In this document: piece after piece, positions 16,187 to 24,537 of the stretch
Numbering within the stretch: position 1 is the stretch's first letter
How the letters are laid out: every line of letters begins with the position of its first letter
NCBI RefSeq assembly: GCF_014650555.1
Contig: NZ_BMVE01000003.1
Location: 620,001-684,000, forward strand
DNA: 64,000 bases
DNA from: Streptomyces goshikiensis
GTDB lineage: Bacteria; Actinomycetota; Actinomycetes; Streptomycetales; Streptomycetaceae
Direction: 5' to 3'
Position numbers and translations under genes: made by a program
Notes under the pieces: model-generated
Databases searched by the model: none
Told to the model about the DNA's origin: nothing
What the model saw: only the letters and a program-made list of their open reading frames with translations

Positions 16187-17407
16187 ATGACCGAGGGGTC
16201 GGTTCCCCTGCCCTATGCCGATCCGGCCTTCGTGGCGGACCCGTTCCCGCTGTACCGGCAGCTGCGCGAGGACGGCCCCGTGCGCCGCGTCGTCATCGCG
16301 GGCGCCCTGGACGCCTGGGTGGTCACCCGCTACGAGGACGGGCTCGCGGCCCTGTCCGACTCCCGCCTCAGCAGCGACGTACGCGACGCCTCGGACGCCC
16401 GGCTCCTGCGGCAGCTGCCCACATCGGGGGGCGAGTCGCTGATGGGCAACATGCTCCGCAGCGATCCGCCCGACCACACCCGCCTGCGACGGCTCGTCTC
16501 CAAGGCGTTCACCGCGCACCGGGTGGCCGGGATGCGGCCACGGATCCAGGCCATCGCCGACCAGCTGCTGGACGCGGTCGCCCCGGCCGGCCGTGCGGAC
16601 CTCGTCGCCGACTTCGCGCTCCCGCTCCCGGTCACGGTCATCAGCGAACTGCTCGGGGTGCCGCTGGACGACCGGCACGACTTCCAGCGCTGGACCAACC
16701 GCATCGTGACCCGCGGCGCGGAGCCACCGGATCCCGCCGTGGTGAACGAGGCGTACCAGCACATGCGCGCCTATGTGACCGAGCTCGTCCGCGCGAAACG
16801 GGCAGCCCCCGGCGACGACCTGCTCAGCGGCCTCATCGCCGCCCGGGACGAGGAACAGCGGCTGACCGAGGACGAGTTGGTCGCCATGGTGTTCCTGCTG
16901 CTGGCCGCCGGCCACATCACCACGGTCAACCTGATCAGCGGCGGCATCGCCATGCTGCTCACCCACCCCGCCCAGCTGGAGCTGCTGCGCTCCGACCCCG
17001 AACTGCTGCCGGGCGCGATCGAGGAGTTCCTGCGCTACGACGGGCCGGTCAGCCCCGGCATCGCCCGGTTCGCGCGCGAGGACGTCGAGATCGCCGGCGT
17101 GACCGTTCCGCGCGGCGCGACCGTGCTGATCGGCTCGGCCATCGCCGACCGCGACCCGGCGCGCTTCCCCGACCCCGAACGCCTGGACATCACCCGGCAG
17201 GACAACGCCCACCTCGCGTTCGGGCACGGCATCCACTACTGCCTGGGCGCGCCACTGGCCCGGCTGGAGGGGCAGATCGCCATCGCCGCCGCCCTGCGCC
17301 GGCTCCCCGGGCTCGCCCTCGCCGTGGCGCCGGACGAGATCCGCTGGCGCCCCGGCGGCCTGCGCGGCCCCGAGAGCCTGCCGGTGACGTTCACCCCGGG
17401 CGGTTAG
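16187..17407 (+). CDS. Cytochrome P450 monooxygenase
   Basis: 406 residues, soluble bacterial type. The heme loop is FGHGIHYCLGAPLAR with the axial Cys near residue 353, the K-helix ExxR is EEFLR near 284, and the I-helix reads LAAGHITTVNL near 244. In most relatives this reads AGHETT: the acidic residue of the acid-alcohol pair is Ile here, which may alter oxygen activation. The ATG at 16187 follows TGGAGG. The P450 needs ferredoxin partners, and none is adjacent. The substrate is unknown; the divergent hydrolase and shared operator suggest a joint catabolic or tailoring job. Confidence 0.93.
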   Translation: MTEGSVPLPYADPAFVADPFPLYRQLREDGPVRRVVIAGALDAWVVTRYEDGLAALSDSRLSSDVRDASDARLLRQLPTSGGESLMGNMLRSDPPDHTRLRRLVSKAFTAHRVAGMRPRIQAIADQLLDAVAPAGRADLVADFALPLPVTVISELLGVPLDDRHDFQRWTNRIVTRGAEPPDPAVVNEAYQHMRAYVTELVRAKRAAPGDDLLSGLIAARDEEQRLTEDELVAMVFLLLAAGHITTVNLISGGIAMLLTHPAQLELLRSDPELLPGAIEEFLRYDGPVSPGIARFAREDVEIAGVTVPRGATVLIGSAIADRDPARFPDPERLDITRQDNAHLAFGHGIHYCLGAPLARLEGQIAIAAALRRLPGLALAVAPDEIRWRPGGLRGPESLPVTFTPGG

Positions 17408-17439
17408 GCCCAGGGCCGTGGGCCGTGGGCCGTGGAACA

Positions 17440-17464
17440 GCCCGGACGGTGCTGCCGTCCGGGC
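17440..17464. terminator. Bidirectional terminator hairpin
   Basis: A perfect 10-base stem (GCCCGGACGG with CCGTCCGGGC) and a 5-base loop TGCTG lie between the P450 gene and the convergent small secreted protein gene. Three GGGCCGT direct copies sit just before it (about 17413-17433). Confidence 0.8.
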
Positions 17465-17482
17465 CGGTCCAAGGGCGTTCGC

Positions 17483-17755
17483 CTACTTGGGGGCCACCTT
17501 GCAGGCGCTCACCGCGGTGCCGTTGGTCACGCCGCCCGCCGTCAGGCCGCTCACACACTGCGCGTGGTCGCCCGTCAGGCCGACGTAACAGGCCATTCGT
17601 ATGGAGTCCGGGGCCTCTCCGCCCTGGAGCTCCCGCTCGACCTGGTTGATGCAGGCCGTGACGTCCGCATGGGCGGCGGGGGCGATGAAGGCCACGCCAC
17701 CGAGTGCGAGGGTCAGGCCGGTGAGGGCACCTGCGATACGGGTCGACGTGCGCAT
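17483..17755 (-). CDS. Small secreted four-cysteine protein
   Basis: 90 residues with a classic signal peptide (MRTSTRIAGALTGLTLALGG, cleavage probably after AAHA). The mature chain has four Cys (in TACINQ, MACYVG, AQCVSG and SACKVA), evenly placed, so two disulfides are likely. The ATG at 17755 is preferred; a GTG at 17764 is possible. It has no operon partner. This is a common type of small extracellular protein in streptomycetes with unknown function. Confidence 0.75.
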   Translation of the reverse strand: MRTSTRIAGALTGLTLALGGVAFIAPAAHADVTACINQVERELQGGEAPDSIRMACYVGLTGDHAQCVSGLTAGGVTNGTAVSACKVAPK

Positions 17756-18080
17756 GGGACGCACCTGCTCTCCGGGATCGTCGTGCGGCCCGGAACCTGG
17801 AAGTGCCGGATCCGCGTGGGAACGGCGCCGAGCGCGCCCGGCCGGGGTGCGGCCAGGGGTCCGGGCCCCGCCCGGACCGGCTCGACAGGGCTTTCCTCCC
17901 TCTCTCGACGCTAGAGCAGCCCCCTGCCGTACGCACCCGCTGGGCGGCTTCGCCGGATCCCTGCCGGGCCGGGGAGGGTTACCCCGGCCGCGCCCGCGCG
18001 CACGGACCCCGGCGCATGGTCCCGCGAGCGGAGGGCAAACGGGCCTCAGGGAAGGTTCGTTGCTGACGGAGGTGGCGGCG

Positions 18081-18266
18081 GTGCGTGCTGCGAGGGTGCT
18101 GGAGTCCTTTCCCGCCGGTGATCCGCACGGCAGTTGGCCTGCGGAGGAGTACGCGGCGGGGTGCCGGGCGAGAGGTGAGCGGGCGACCGTCGTGATGGAC
18201 CTGGAGCGCGACGCGTTCCTCGTCGTGACCCCCGACGCGGACGCGGCGGATACCGCGACCGCCTAG
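18081..18266 (+). CDS. Small conserved-type hypothetical protein
   Basis: About 61 residues, soluble and acidic at the end. The core reads ARVLESFPAGDPHGSWPAEE and later ATVVMDLERDAFLVV. GTG at 18081 has GGAGG 8 bases upstream; TTG at 18060 with GGAAGG is the alternative and adds seven residues. Codon use is typical of the genome. I do not know its function. Confidence 0.6.
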   Translation: MRAARVLESFPAGDPHGSWPAEEYAAGCRARGERATVVMDLERDAFLVVTPDADAADTATA

Positions 18267-18281
18267 CGGGCCCCGGCCCGC
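18266..18281. terminator. Short GC hairpin between convergent genes
   Basis: GCGGGCC-CC-GGCCCGC directly follows the small hypothetical gene and precedes the TetR gene end at 18321. The stem is only 7 bases with a 2-base loop, so this is a weak call. Confidence 0.35.
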
Positions 18282-18320
18282 CCGGAAGTTGGGCCCGCGC
18301 GGGCAAGCCCCCCGCCCGGT

Positions 18321-18944
18321 TCAGCCCGGCCAGTGCACGCGTCCCAGGTGGATCAGGCGGAGCTGGCCGCGGGCCGTGCGGGTGACGGCCGACCAGTCCT
18401 CGCCGCGCAGCGAAGCGGCGAGGCAGGCCGAGGCCGTCATGAACATGTGGTCCACCAAGAGCCGCGACAGCATGGTCACGTCGTCGGCGCCCCAGCCCGC
18501 GCTGACCGGATCGGCGGCGAGGGTGGCGCCGATCTCGTCCGCGAACGCGTCGAGTTGCCCGTCGATGGCCTCGCGCACCGCCGCGACCCCGCCGTGCCGC
18601 TCGCGGACGAGGAAGCGGACGTGCGCCGGACGGCTGCGGACCAGTTCGGCGACGAGACGCACCGCGGCGTCGCCGCGCCGGGCCGCGTCACCGGTCTCGG
18701 CGAGGACGTCCCGCACGGTCTCGTGCAGGCTCGCCAGGGCCTCCTCGACGAGCGCGGCCCCCAGCTCGCCCATGTCGTGGAAGTGCCGGTAGAAGGCGGT
18801 GGGGGTGACTCCGGCGGCCCTGGCCACCTCCCGGAGCCCGAGGCTCCCCAGGCTGCGCTCCTCCAGCTGCGACAGGGCCGCGTCGAGGAGGGCGCGGCGG
18901 GTACGGCGGCGTTGGGCCTCGCGGACACCGGTGTTCGGACTCAT
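18321..18944 (-). CDS. TetR family transcriptional regulator
   Basis: 207 residues. The HTH near residues 35-65 reads LGLREVARAAGVTPTAFYRH. The C-terminal domain has the general length and helical pattern of the TetR group regulating fatty-acid or lipid genes, but no diagnostic motif. The ATG is at 18944. It diverges from the small membrane protein at 19046; the A+T-rich gap (about 18975-19020, with ACTATACCGGGTAGT) is the likely operator and promoter. Confidence 0.85.
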   Translation of the reverse strand: MSPNTGVREAQRRRTRRALLDAALSQLEERSLGSLGLREVARAAGVTPTAFYRHFHDMGELGAALVEEALASLHETVRDVLAETGDAARRGDAAVRLVAELVRSRPAHVRFLVRERHGGVAAVREAIDGQLDAFADEIGATLAADPVSAGWGADDVTMLSRLLVDHMFMTASACLAASLRGEDWSAVTRTARGQLRLIHLGRVHWPG

Positions 18945-19045
18945 GTCGGAAAGTCAACCCCGTCACAGTCGCCAACCGCCAGCATGTGTCAAACTATACC
19001 GGGTAGTCAGTGAACAACTGTTACCTGAAGGCAGGAGGAAAACCC

Positions 19046-19234
19046 GTGCTCTTCCTCGTAGTCGCACTACTCGTCCTCGGCGTCGTCCTCGGCGCCGTGG
19101 CCCACGTGCCGGTACCGGTCAGCGTGGCCGCCGGACTCGCCATCGCCCTCTGGCTCGCCGTCTTCGCGGCGCGCGAACACCTCTCGGGCCACCGCTCCGG
19201 CCGGCCCGGCCACCACCGGGGAGGTCTGCGATGA
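19046..19234 (+). CDS. Small two-helix membrane protein
   Basis: 62 residues starting VLFLVVALLVLGVVLGAVAH. It has two hydrophobic helices (about 2-20 and 25-42) and a basic His/Arg/Gly tail. The GTG at 19046 is chosen because AGGAGG lies 7 bases upstream; an earlier ATG at 19010 lacks a site. The stop overlaps the next start (ATGA). It probably works at the membrane with the DUF4190-like protein that follows, under the divergent TetR. Confidence 0.7.
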   Translation: MLFLVVALLVLGVVLGAVAHVPVPVSVAAGLAIALWLAVFAAREHLSGHRSGRPGHHRGGLR

Positions 19235-19611
19235 CCCAGCACACCGAGATGACCCGGCGCACCCCCGCCGCGAACGCCCCGACCCCGGCTCCGACCCCGG
19301 CTCCGACCCCGGCTCCGACCCAGGCCCCGACCCCGGCCTCGGCTCCGACCCCGGCGCCGGCCCCGGCACGGGCCCGAATGCGTGACGCCGACGCGATGGC
19401 CGTCACCGCGTTCGTCCTCGGCCTCGTCGGGCTGCTGGTGATGAACATCGTCCTGGGCCCCGTCGCCGTCGTCCTCGGCTCCCTCGCCCTGTGGCGGCGC
19501 ACGTCCCGGCCGGGCCGCGCCCGCCTCGGGATCGCCCTGGGCATCGCCGACCTCGTGGTCCTCGCCATCCTCGTCAGCGCCGACCACACCTGGTCGTGGA
19601 GCCTGACCTGA
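19231..19611 (+). CDS. DUF4190-like membrane protein with Pro/Ala repeat
   Basis: 126 residues. The N-terminal 50 residues are a Pro-Thr-Ala repeat (PTPAPTPAPTPAP). The DUF4190-type domain follows, with two hydrophobic segments: AVTAFVLGLVGLLVMNIVLG, then IALGIADLVVLAILV. Between them is a GPVAVVLGSLAL/WRR segment typical of that family. The repeat would sit at the membrane surface. The ATG at 19231 has GGGGAGG 6 bases upstream and overlaps the previous gene. Function unknown. Confidence 0.75.
   Translation: MTQHTEMTRRTPAANAPTPAPTPAPTPAPTQAPTPASAPTPAPAPARARMRDADAMAVTAFVLGLVGLLVMNIVLGPVAVVLGSLALWRRTSRPGRARLGIALGIADLVVLAILVSADHTWSWSLT
19279..19368 (+). repeat. 12-base tandem repeat encoding Pro/Thr/Ala
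   Basis: Units of CCGACCCCGGCT are repeated three times exactly, then about four degenerate copies, inside the DUF4190-like gene. The copy number is likely to vary between strains. Confidence 0.85.
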
Positions 19612-19640
19612 GCGGCCCGGCCGGGCCCGGGCGTGACGGC

Positions 19641-20201
19641 TCAGAACGTCCAGCGCGTGTGGGAGTAGACCCCGTCGTCCCGGCCGAAGCCGTACGCCGT
19701 GGCCGGGGCCACCGCGAACACGACCACGTCTCCCCGGCGGAACGCCTCCCCGATCCCGTGGAAGGTGCCCTCCGGGGAGGTGATGTGCGCCCCGTACTTC
19801 TCCTCGTACGCCGCGATCACCTCCTCCAGCACACCGGCGTCGGCGACCGGCTCGGCCGTCCCCTCGACCACGAGGTCGAGCCCCTCGGTGAGTGAGTTCC
19901 CTCCGGTCGTCACGGCGCAGTGACCGTCGTGGGCGAGGTTCCTCGCCTTCTGCTCCGTCGCGCCGGTCGAGAAGTACAGCACCCCGCCGTGCCAGGCGGC
20001 GATCACGGGCGTGACGTGCAGCCGGCCGTCGGGCCGCACCGTGGACACCCAGAAGATCTCGGCGGCCCGCAGCTGCCGCTGGGCCTCGGCCCACTCGGTG
20101 GGAGTGACGTCCTCGGCGCCCGGGCGGGGATGGAGCGCCGAGCTGTAGCGAGCGTCGAGTTCGGTCGTGGGCTGCTTCGCGGGCCCCTGTGCTGGTGGCA
20201 T
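19641..20201 (-). CDS. Pyridoxamine-5'-phosphate-oxidase-like split-barrel flavoprotein
   Basis: 186 residues. The FMN/F420-binding split-barrel core runs about 35-170: IFWVSTVRPDGRLHVTPV, then WHGGVLYFSTGATEQKARNL, a pattern common to this superfamily. It could be an FMN- or F420-dependent reductase or a heme/cofactor-binding relative. The ATG at 20201 has AGGAGG 6 bases upstream. It diverges from the receiver-thioredoxin-reductase operon across about 257 bases, so the two may share regulation. Confidence 0.75.
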   Translation of the reverse strand: MPPAQGPAKQPTTELDARYSSALHPRPGAEDVTPTEWAEAQRQLRAAEIFWVSTVRPDGRLHVTPVIAAWHGGVLYFSTGATEQKARNLAHDGHCAVTTGGNSLTEGLDLVVEGTAEPVADAGVLEEVIAAYEEKYGAHITSPEGTFHGIGEAFRRGDVVVFAVAPATAYGFGRDDGVYSHTRWTF

Positions 20202-20458
20202 GGCAGACCTCCTTCCTCCTCACAACGACGGGCCGCCCGCCCGGAAACCGGCGCCCGCCCGGCCGCACCCGTTTGCCGGGCCCCGCGCGGTACGGCCTCC
20301 TTCCGAAGCCCCCCGGGTTGACCACCCGCGACCCGGGCCGTACCCACAGTGCACGGCCCGCCGTGTCCTGGGGCGAACCCGGGCGATCGAACATACGATG
20401 GGCGGGAACCGGCGCGGGCGGCTTGCCGTGCCGCCTGCTCGGGGTGGGAGACATACGC

Positions 20459-22135
20459 ATGACAGAGGTCGCCGAAACGACGCGGACCGTCATTCTGACC
20501 GTGGACGACGATCCGGGAGTGTCCCGCGCCGTCGCCCGTGACCTGCGGCGCCGCTACGGCGCCGGATACCGGATCGTGCGCGCCGAGTCCGGCGAATCCG
20601 CGCTGGAGGCGCTGCGCGAGCTGAAGCTGCGCGGCGACCTGGTGGCCGTGATCCTGGCCGATTACCGCATGCCGCAGATGAACGGCATCGAATTCCTCGA
20701 ACAGGCCCTGAGCGTGTACCCGGGCGCGCGGCGCGTGCTGCTGACCGCGTACGCCGACACCAACGCGGCGATCGACGCGATCAACGTCGTCGACCTCGAC
20801 CACTACCTGCTCAAGCCGTGGGACCCGCCCGAGGAGAAGCTCTACCCGGTCCTGGACGACCTCCTCGCCGCCTGGCGCGCCAACGACTACCGGCCCGTCG
20901 GCATCACCAAGGTGATCGGACACCGCTGGTCGGCGCCCTCCTCGAACGTCCGGGAGTTCCTGGCCCGCAACCAGGTGCCCTACCGCTGGTACTCCTCCGA
21001 CGACCCGGAAGGGCGGCGACTGCTGGAGGCGGCCGGGGCCGACGGCCAGCGGCTGCCCCTGGTGATCACCCCGGAAGGCACCCCGCTGATCGAGCCGGAG
21101 GTGCCCGAGCTCGCGGCCCACGTCGGGCTCGCGACGACGCCGGCCACCGACTTCTACGACCTCGTCGTGATCGGCGGCGGCCCGGCCGGCCTCGGCGCGG
21201 CCGTGTACGGGGCCTCCGAGGGGCTGCGCACCGTACTGATCGAGCGGTCGGCGACCGGCGGACAGGCCGGTCAGAGTTCCCGCATCGAGAACTACCTCGG
21301 CTTCCCGGACGGCGTGTCCGGCGCGCAGCTCACGGACCGCGCCCGCCGCCAGGCCGGCCGGTTCGGCGCCGAGATCCTCACCGCGCGCGAGGTCACCGGG
21401 CTGGAAGTCAACGGCGCGGCGCGCGTCGTCAGCTTCTCCGACGGCTCCAGGATCGCCGCGCACAGCGTCATCCTGGCGACCGGCGTGTCCTACCGGCAGC
21501 TCCAGGCACCGGGCTGCGACAGCCTGACGGGCTGCGGGGTGTACTACGGCTCCTCGCTCACCGAGGCCGCCTCGTGCCAGGGGCAGGACGTCTACATCGT
21601 CGGCGGCGCCAACTCCGCCGGACAGGCGGCGATGTACCTGGCGCGCAGCGCGAAGTCGGTGACGCTGCTGGTGCGCGGGGAGTCGCTGACCGCGTCGATG
21701 TCGTACTACCTGATCCAGCAGATCCAGGAGACGCCGAACATCACGGTCCGGACCCGCACCGTCGTCGAGGCCGCGCACGGCGAGGGGCACCTGGAGCAGC
21801 TGACGCTGCGCGACGTGGACAGCGACGGCGCCGAACTCGTCGACGCGCAGTGGATGTTCGTCTTCATCGGCGCGGCCCCGCTGACCGACTGGCTCGACGG
21901 TACGGTGCTGCGCGACGGGCGCGGCTTCATCCTCGCCGGACCGGACCTCACCCCGGACGGCAGGCCGCCGGCCGGGTGGGAGCTGGACCGGCCGCCCTAC
22001 CACCTGGAGACCAACATCCCCGGCGTGTTCGTGGCGGGCGACGCGCGCGCCGAGTCCGCGAAGCGCGTCGCGTCGGCCGTCGGAGAGGGAGCCATGGCAG
22101 TGATGCTCGTCCACCGGTACCTGGAGCAGTCGTGA
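20459..22135 (+). CDS. Receiver domain fused to thioredoxin-reductase-like flavoprotein
   Basis: 558 residues. Residues 10-130 are a response-regulator receiver: acidic pair VDDDP, phospho-Asp in ILADYRMPQ, Lys in LKPWD. Residues 150-230 look like a glutaredoxin/thioredoxin-fold remnant (GHRWSAPSS where CxxC is expected). From about 235 it is a thioredoxin-reductase-like FAD/NAD(P)H unit: VVIGGGPAGLGAAVYG, the pyridine-binding VYIVGGANSAGQAA, and VFVAGDARAESAKR. The redox CxxC of true thioredoxin reductase is missing. The ATG at 20459 has GGGAG 8 bases upstream. It overlaps the kinase gene, so phosphorylation of this receiver by that kinase is likely (inference). Confidence 0.88.
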   Translation: MTEVAETTRTVILTVDDDPGVSRAVARDLRRRYGAGYRIVRAESGESALEALRELKLRGDLVAVILADYRMPQMNGIEFLEQALSVYPGARRVLLTAYADTNAAIDAINVVDLDHYLLKPWDPPEEKLYPVLDDLLAAWRANDYRPVGITKVIGHRWSAPSSNVREFLARNQVPYRWYSSDDPEGRRLLEAAGADGQRLPLVITPEGTPLIEPEVPELAAHVGLATTPATDFYDLVVIGGGPAGLGAAVYGASEGLRTVLIERSATGGQAGQSSRIENYLGFPDGVSGAQLTDRARRQAGRFGAEILTAREVTGLEVNGAARVVSFSDGSRIAAHSVILATGVSYRQLQAPGCDSLTGCGVYYGSSLTEAASCQGQDVYIVGGANSAGQAAMYLARSAKSVTLLVRGESLTASMSYYLIQQIQETPNITVRTRTVVEAAHGEGHLEQLTLRDVDSDGAELVDAQWMFVFIGAAPLTDWLDGTVLRDGRGFILAGPDLTPDGRPPAGWELDRPPYHLETNIPGVFVAGDARAESAKRVASAVGEGAMAVMLVHRYLEQS

Positions 22136-23589
22136 GCGGCCGGCTCATGCCCTGCAGCCCGCAGGAGATCGCCTCGCTGTTCCTGTTCGAGAAGCTCTCA
22201 CCGCAGCAGCTCGGGCGGCTGTGCGCCGAGGGGCGGGTGGAGCGCTTCGAGGCCGGTCCCGTGTACACCGAGGGAGATCCGGCCACCTGCTTCTACGTGA
22301 TGGTCGAGGGCACCGTCGTGATGTCCCGCCGGGTCGGCGGCGACGACGTGGAGGTGAGCCGGACCTCGCAGCGCGGGGTGTACGCCGGGGCCATGCAGGC
22401 CTATCTGGGCGACCAGGTGCCGCAGACGTACACCAACTCGATGCGGGTGACCGAGCCGACGCGGTTCTTCGTGCTGCCCGCGCAGTCGTTCGCGGACATC
22501 ATGCAGGAATGGTTCCCGATGGCCGCGCACCTGCTGGAGGGCCTCTTCTTCGGCTCGAAGAACACCCAGCGGGCCGTCGGCCAGCGCGAACGGCTGCTGG
22601 CGCTGGGGTCGTTGTCCGCCGGCCTCACCCACGAGCTGAACAACCCGGCCGCGGCCGCCGTGCGGGCCACCGCGACGCTGCGCGAACGGGTCGGCAAGAT
22701 GCGGCACAAGCTGGCCCACATCTCCCAGGGCCAGTACTCGCGCGAGACGATCGCCGACCTCATCGAGATCCAGGAGCGCACCGTCGAACGCGTCGCGAAG
22801 GCGACGGCGCTCAGCCCGCTGGAGGCCTCCGACCGGGAGGACGAACTCGCCGACTGGCTCGACGACCACGGCATCCAGGAGGGCTGGCGGATCGCGCCGA
22901 CCTTCGTACAGGCCGGGCTGGACACGGACTGGCTGGAACAGGTCGCGGCGACGGTGGCCGAGGAGATCCTGCCGTCGGCCATCGGCTGGCTCAACTACAC
23001 CGTCGAGACCGAGTTGTTGATGGACGAGATCGACGACTCCACCACCCGCATCTCCCACCTCGTGGACGCCGCCAAGCAGTACTCGCAGCTCGACCGCGCC
23101 CCGCACCGGGTCGTCGACGTCCACGAACTCCTCGACAGCACGCTGCTGATGCTGTCCGGCAAGACGGGCTCCCGGATCCGGGTGGTCAAGGACTACGACC
23201 GCTCCCTGCCGGAAGTGCCGGCCTACCCGGCGGAACTCAACCAGGTGTGGACCAACCTCATCGACAACGCCGTCTTCGCCATCACGAGCACCGGCGGCGA
23301 AGGCACGCTGACGGTCCGCACGGCGCGGGAGGGGGACCGGCTGCTCGTGGAGTTCCGCGACACCGGCCCCGGCATCCCGGCGGACATCCGCGGCCGCATC
23401 TTCGACCCCTTCTTCACCACCAAACCGGTCGGCCAGGGCACCGGCCTCGGCCTGGACATCTCCTGGCGGATCGTCGTCAACAAGCACCACGGCAGCCTCC
23501 AGGTCGAGTCCGAACCGGGCGACACCCGCTTCCAGGTGCTGCTGCCCCTGACCGACCCGGAATCCGACACCACCGAGGAGCCCGTATGA
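22132..23589 (+). CDS. Cyclic-nucleotide-binding sensor histidine kinase
   Basis: 485 residues, no transmembrane segment. The N-terminus (about 10-135) is a cNMP-binding/Crp-type sensory fold (FYVMVEGTVVMSRR). The H-box is LTHELNNPAAAA near residue 165 and the long helical stretch to 340 is the dimerisation region. The ATPase has an N-box WTNLIDNAVFAI, G1 DTGPGIP and G2 GTGLGLD in the last third. The GTG at 22132 overlaps the previous stop and the gene overlaps the next start, so it belongs to a tight three-gene operon. It probably signals to the receiver of the preceding protein. Confidence 0.9.
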   Translation: MSGRLMPCSPQEIASLFLFEKLSPQQLGRLCAEGRVERFEAGPVYTEGDPATCFYVMVEGTVVMSRRVGGDDVEVSRTSQRGVYAGAMQAYLGDQVPQTYTNSMRVTEPTRFFVLPAQSFADIMQEWFPMAAHLLEGLFFGSKNTQRAVGQRERLLALGSLSAGLTHELNNPAAAAVRATATLRERVGKMRHKLAHISQGQYSRETIADLIEIQERTVERVAKATALSPLEASDREDELADWLDDHGIQEGWRIAPTFVQAGLDTDWLEQVAATVAEEILPSAIGWLNYTVETELLMDEIDDSTTRISHLVDAAKQYSQLDRAPHRVVDVHELLDSTLLMLSGKTGSRIRVVKDYDRSLPEVPAYPAELNQVWTNLIDNAVFAITSTGGEGTLTVRTAREGDRLLVEFRDTGPGIPADIRGRIFDPFFTTKPVGQGTGLGLDISWRIVVNKHHGSLQVESEPGDTRFQVLLPLTDPESDTTEEPV

Positions 23590-23942
23590 CCGACGGCATC
23601 GAGGGCATCGACCCGAGCGCGCCCCCCAGCGGCACCGGCTGCGCCGACTGCGACGCGCTGGGCGGCTGGTGGTTCCACCTGCGCCGCTGCGCCCAGTGCG
23701 GCCACATCGGCTGCTGCGATTCCTCGCCCGGCCAGCACGCCACCGCCCACTGGAAGTCCGCAGGCCATCCGCTGGTGCAGAGCTTCGAACCGGGCGAGGA
23801 GTGGTTCTGGAGCTACGACACCGACGCCCTCTACGAGTCCGGCCCCGCACTGACGCCGCCGGTCGCCCACCCCGAGGACCAGTCGGCCCCGGGGCCGGCC
23901 GACCGCGTTCCGCAGGACTGGACGCGACAGCTGCACCGCTGA
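23586..23942 (+). CDS. UBP-type zinc-finger protein
   Basis: 118 residues. The Cys/His ligands follow the ubiquitin-protease ZnF pattern: GCADCDALGG, RRCAQCGHIGCCDSS, then QHATAHWKSAGHP. Bacterial proteins of this kind carry no protease domain and are usually encoded beside the REC-thioredoxin-reductase and kinase genes, exactly as here (ATGA overlap with the kinase). The C-terminal 45 residues are acidic and Pro-rich. It may be a partner or target of the redox signalling pair. Role unproven. Confidence 0.85.
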   Translation: MTDGIEGIDPSAPPSGTGCADCDALGGWWFHLRRCAQCGHIGCCDSSPGQHATAHWKSAGHPLVQSFEPGEEWFWSYDTDALYESGPALTPPVAHPEDQSAPGPADRVPQDWTRQLHR

Positions 23943-23976
23943 CCGCCGGCCGGGATCCGGGCGGGGGAGCGCGGCG

Positions 23977-24474
23977 TCAGTGCCCGGCGCGGGCGGCCAG
24001 TCCGCGCAGGAAGCGCACGTACGGCGACCAGCGCGCCGGGCGGGCCACGCGGCCCGTGGAGGCGAGTTCGGCGCGGTCGAGGCCGTCCTCCAGGCAGGCG
24101 TCGTGCAGTGGCCGCCAGGCGAGCGGCCAGGTGATCCGGGCCAGGCCGCTCGTGGTCATGGAGAGCGTGTGGTGCAGCCGGGTCCGGCCGGGGCCCGCGG
24201 GCAGTACGGCCAGCTCGTGGTGGCCGTGGAACCCCCGCGGCCCCGTGAACTCGAAGCGGATCCAGCTTCCCGGCGCGTACCCGGACACCGTGTAGCGCAC
24301 CGGCCCGTGGCCCCCCACCGCGCCGGGCGCCAGCGGGCGGTCGAACTCCATCGGCGACCAGTCCCGGCCGGGCCACAGCAGGTCGCCGTCCCCGCTCGCG
24401 AGGGTGTCGATGAGCGCGCCCACCTCGCTCTCCTTCGCGTTCAGCAGGCGCTCGTGCACGTTGTGGACGCCCAT
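23977..24474 (-). CDS. SRPBCC (polyketide-cyclase/START-like) protein
   Basis: 165 residues from the ATG at 24474 (GGGGAGG just upstream). Single-domain helix-grip fold: an N-terminal helix (NVHERLLNAKESEVGALIDT), then beta strands with GPVRYTVSGYAPGSWIRFEF and a C-terminal long helix. Such proteins bind small hydrophobic ligands. It diverges from the TetR gene at 24538 with two operators between them, so it is probably repressed by that TetR. Confidence 0.75.
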   Translation of the reverse strand: MGVHNVHERLLNAKESEVGALIDTLASGDGDLLWPGRDWSPMEFDRPLAPGAVGGHGPVRYTVSGYAPGSWIRFEFTGPRGFHGHHELAVLPAGPGRTRLHHTLSMTTSGLARITWPLAWRPLHDACLEDGLDRAELASTGRVARPARWSPYVRFLRGLAARAGH

Positions 24475-24492
24475 GCGTCCTCCCCTCAACAG

Positions 24493-24537
24493 TATTGGAG
24501 ACCGCTCTCCAATAAATTGGAGAGTACTCTCTGATTC
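24493..24537. promoter_or_regulatory. Twin TetR operators up to the TetR start codon
   Basis: Site 1 (24493-24514) is TATTGGAGA-CCGC-TCTCCAATA, a perfect 9-base inverted repeat. Site 2 centres on GAGAGTACTCTC (24520-24531), a perfect 12-base palindrome preceded by TTG. The second site ends 6 bases before the ATG at 24538. The sites share TTGGAGA, as expected for two copies of one operator controlling both divergent genes. Confidence 0.8.

Noticed and set aside
19614..19627. GGCCCGGCCGGGCC palindrome between the DUF4190-like and split-barrel genes
   Set aside because: It has no loop and could be chance in GC-rich DNA; I did not call it a terminator.
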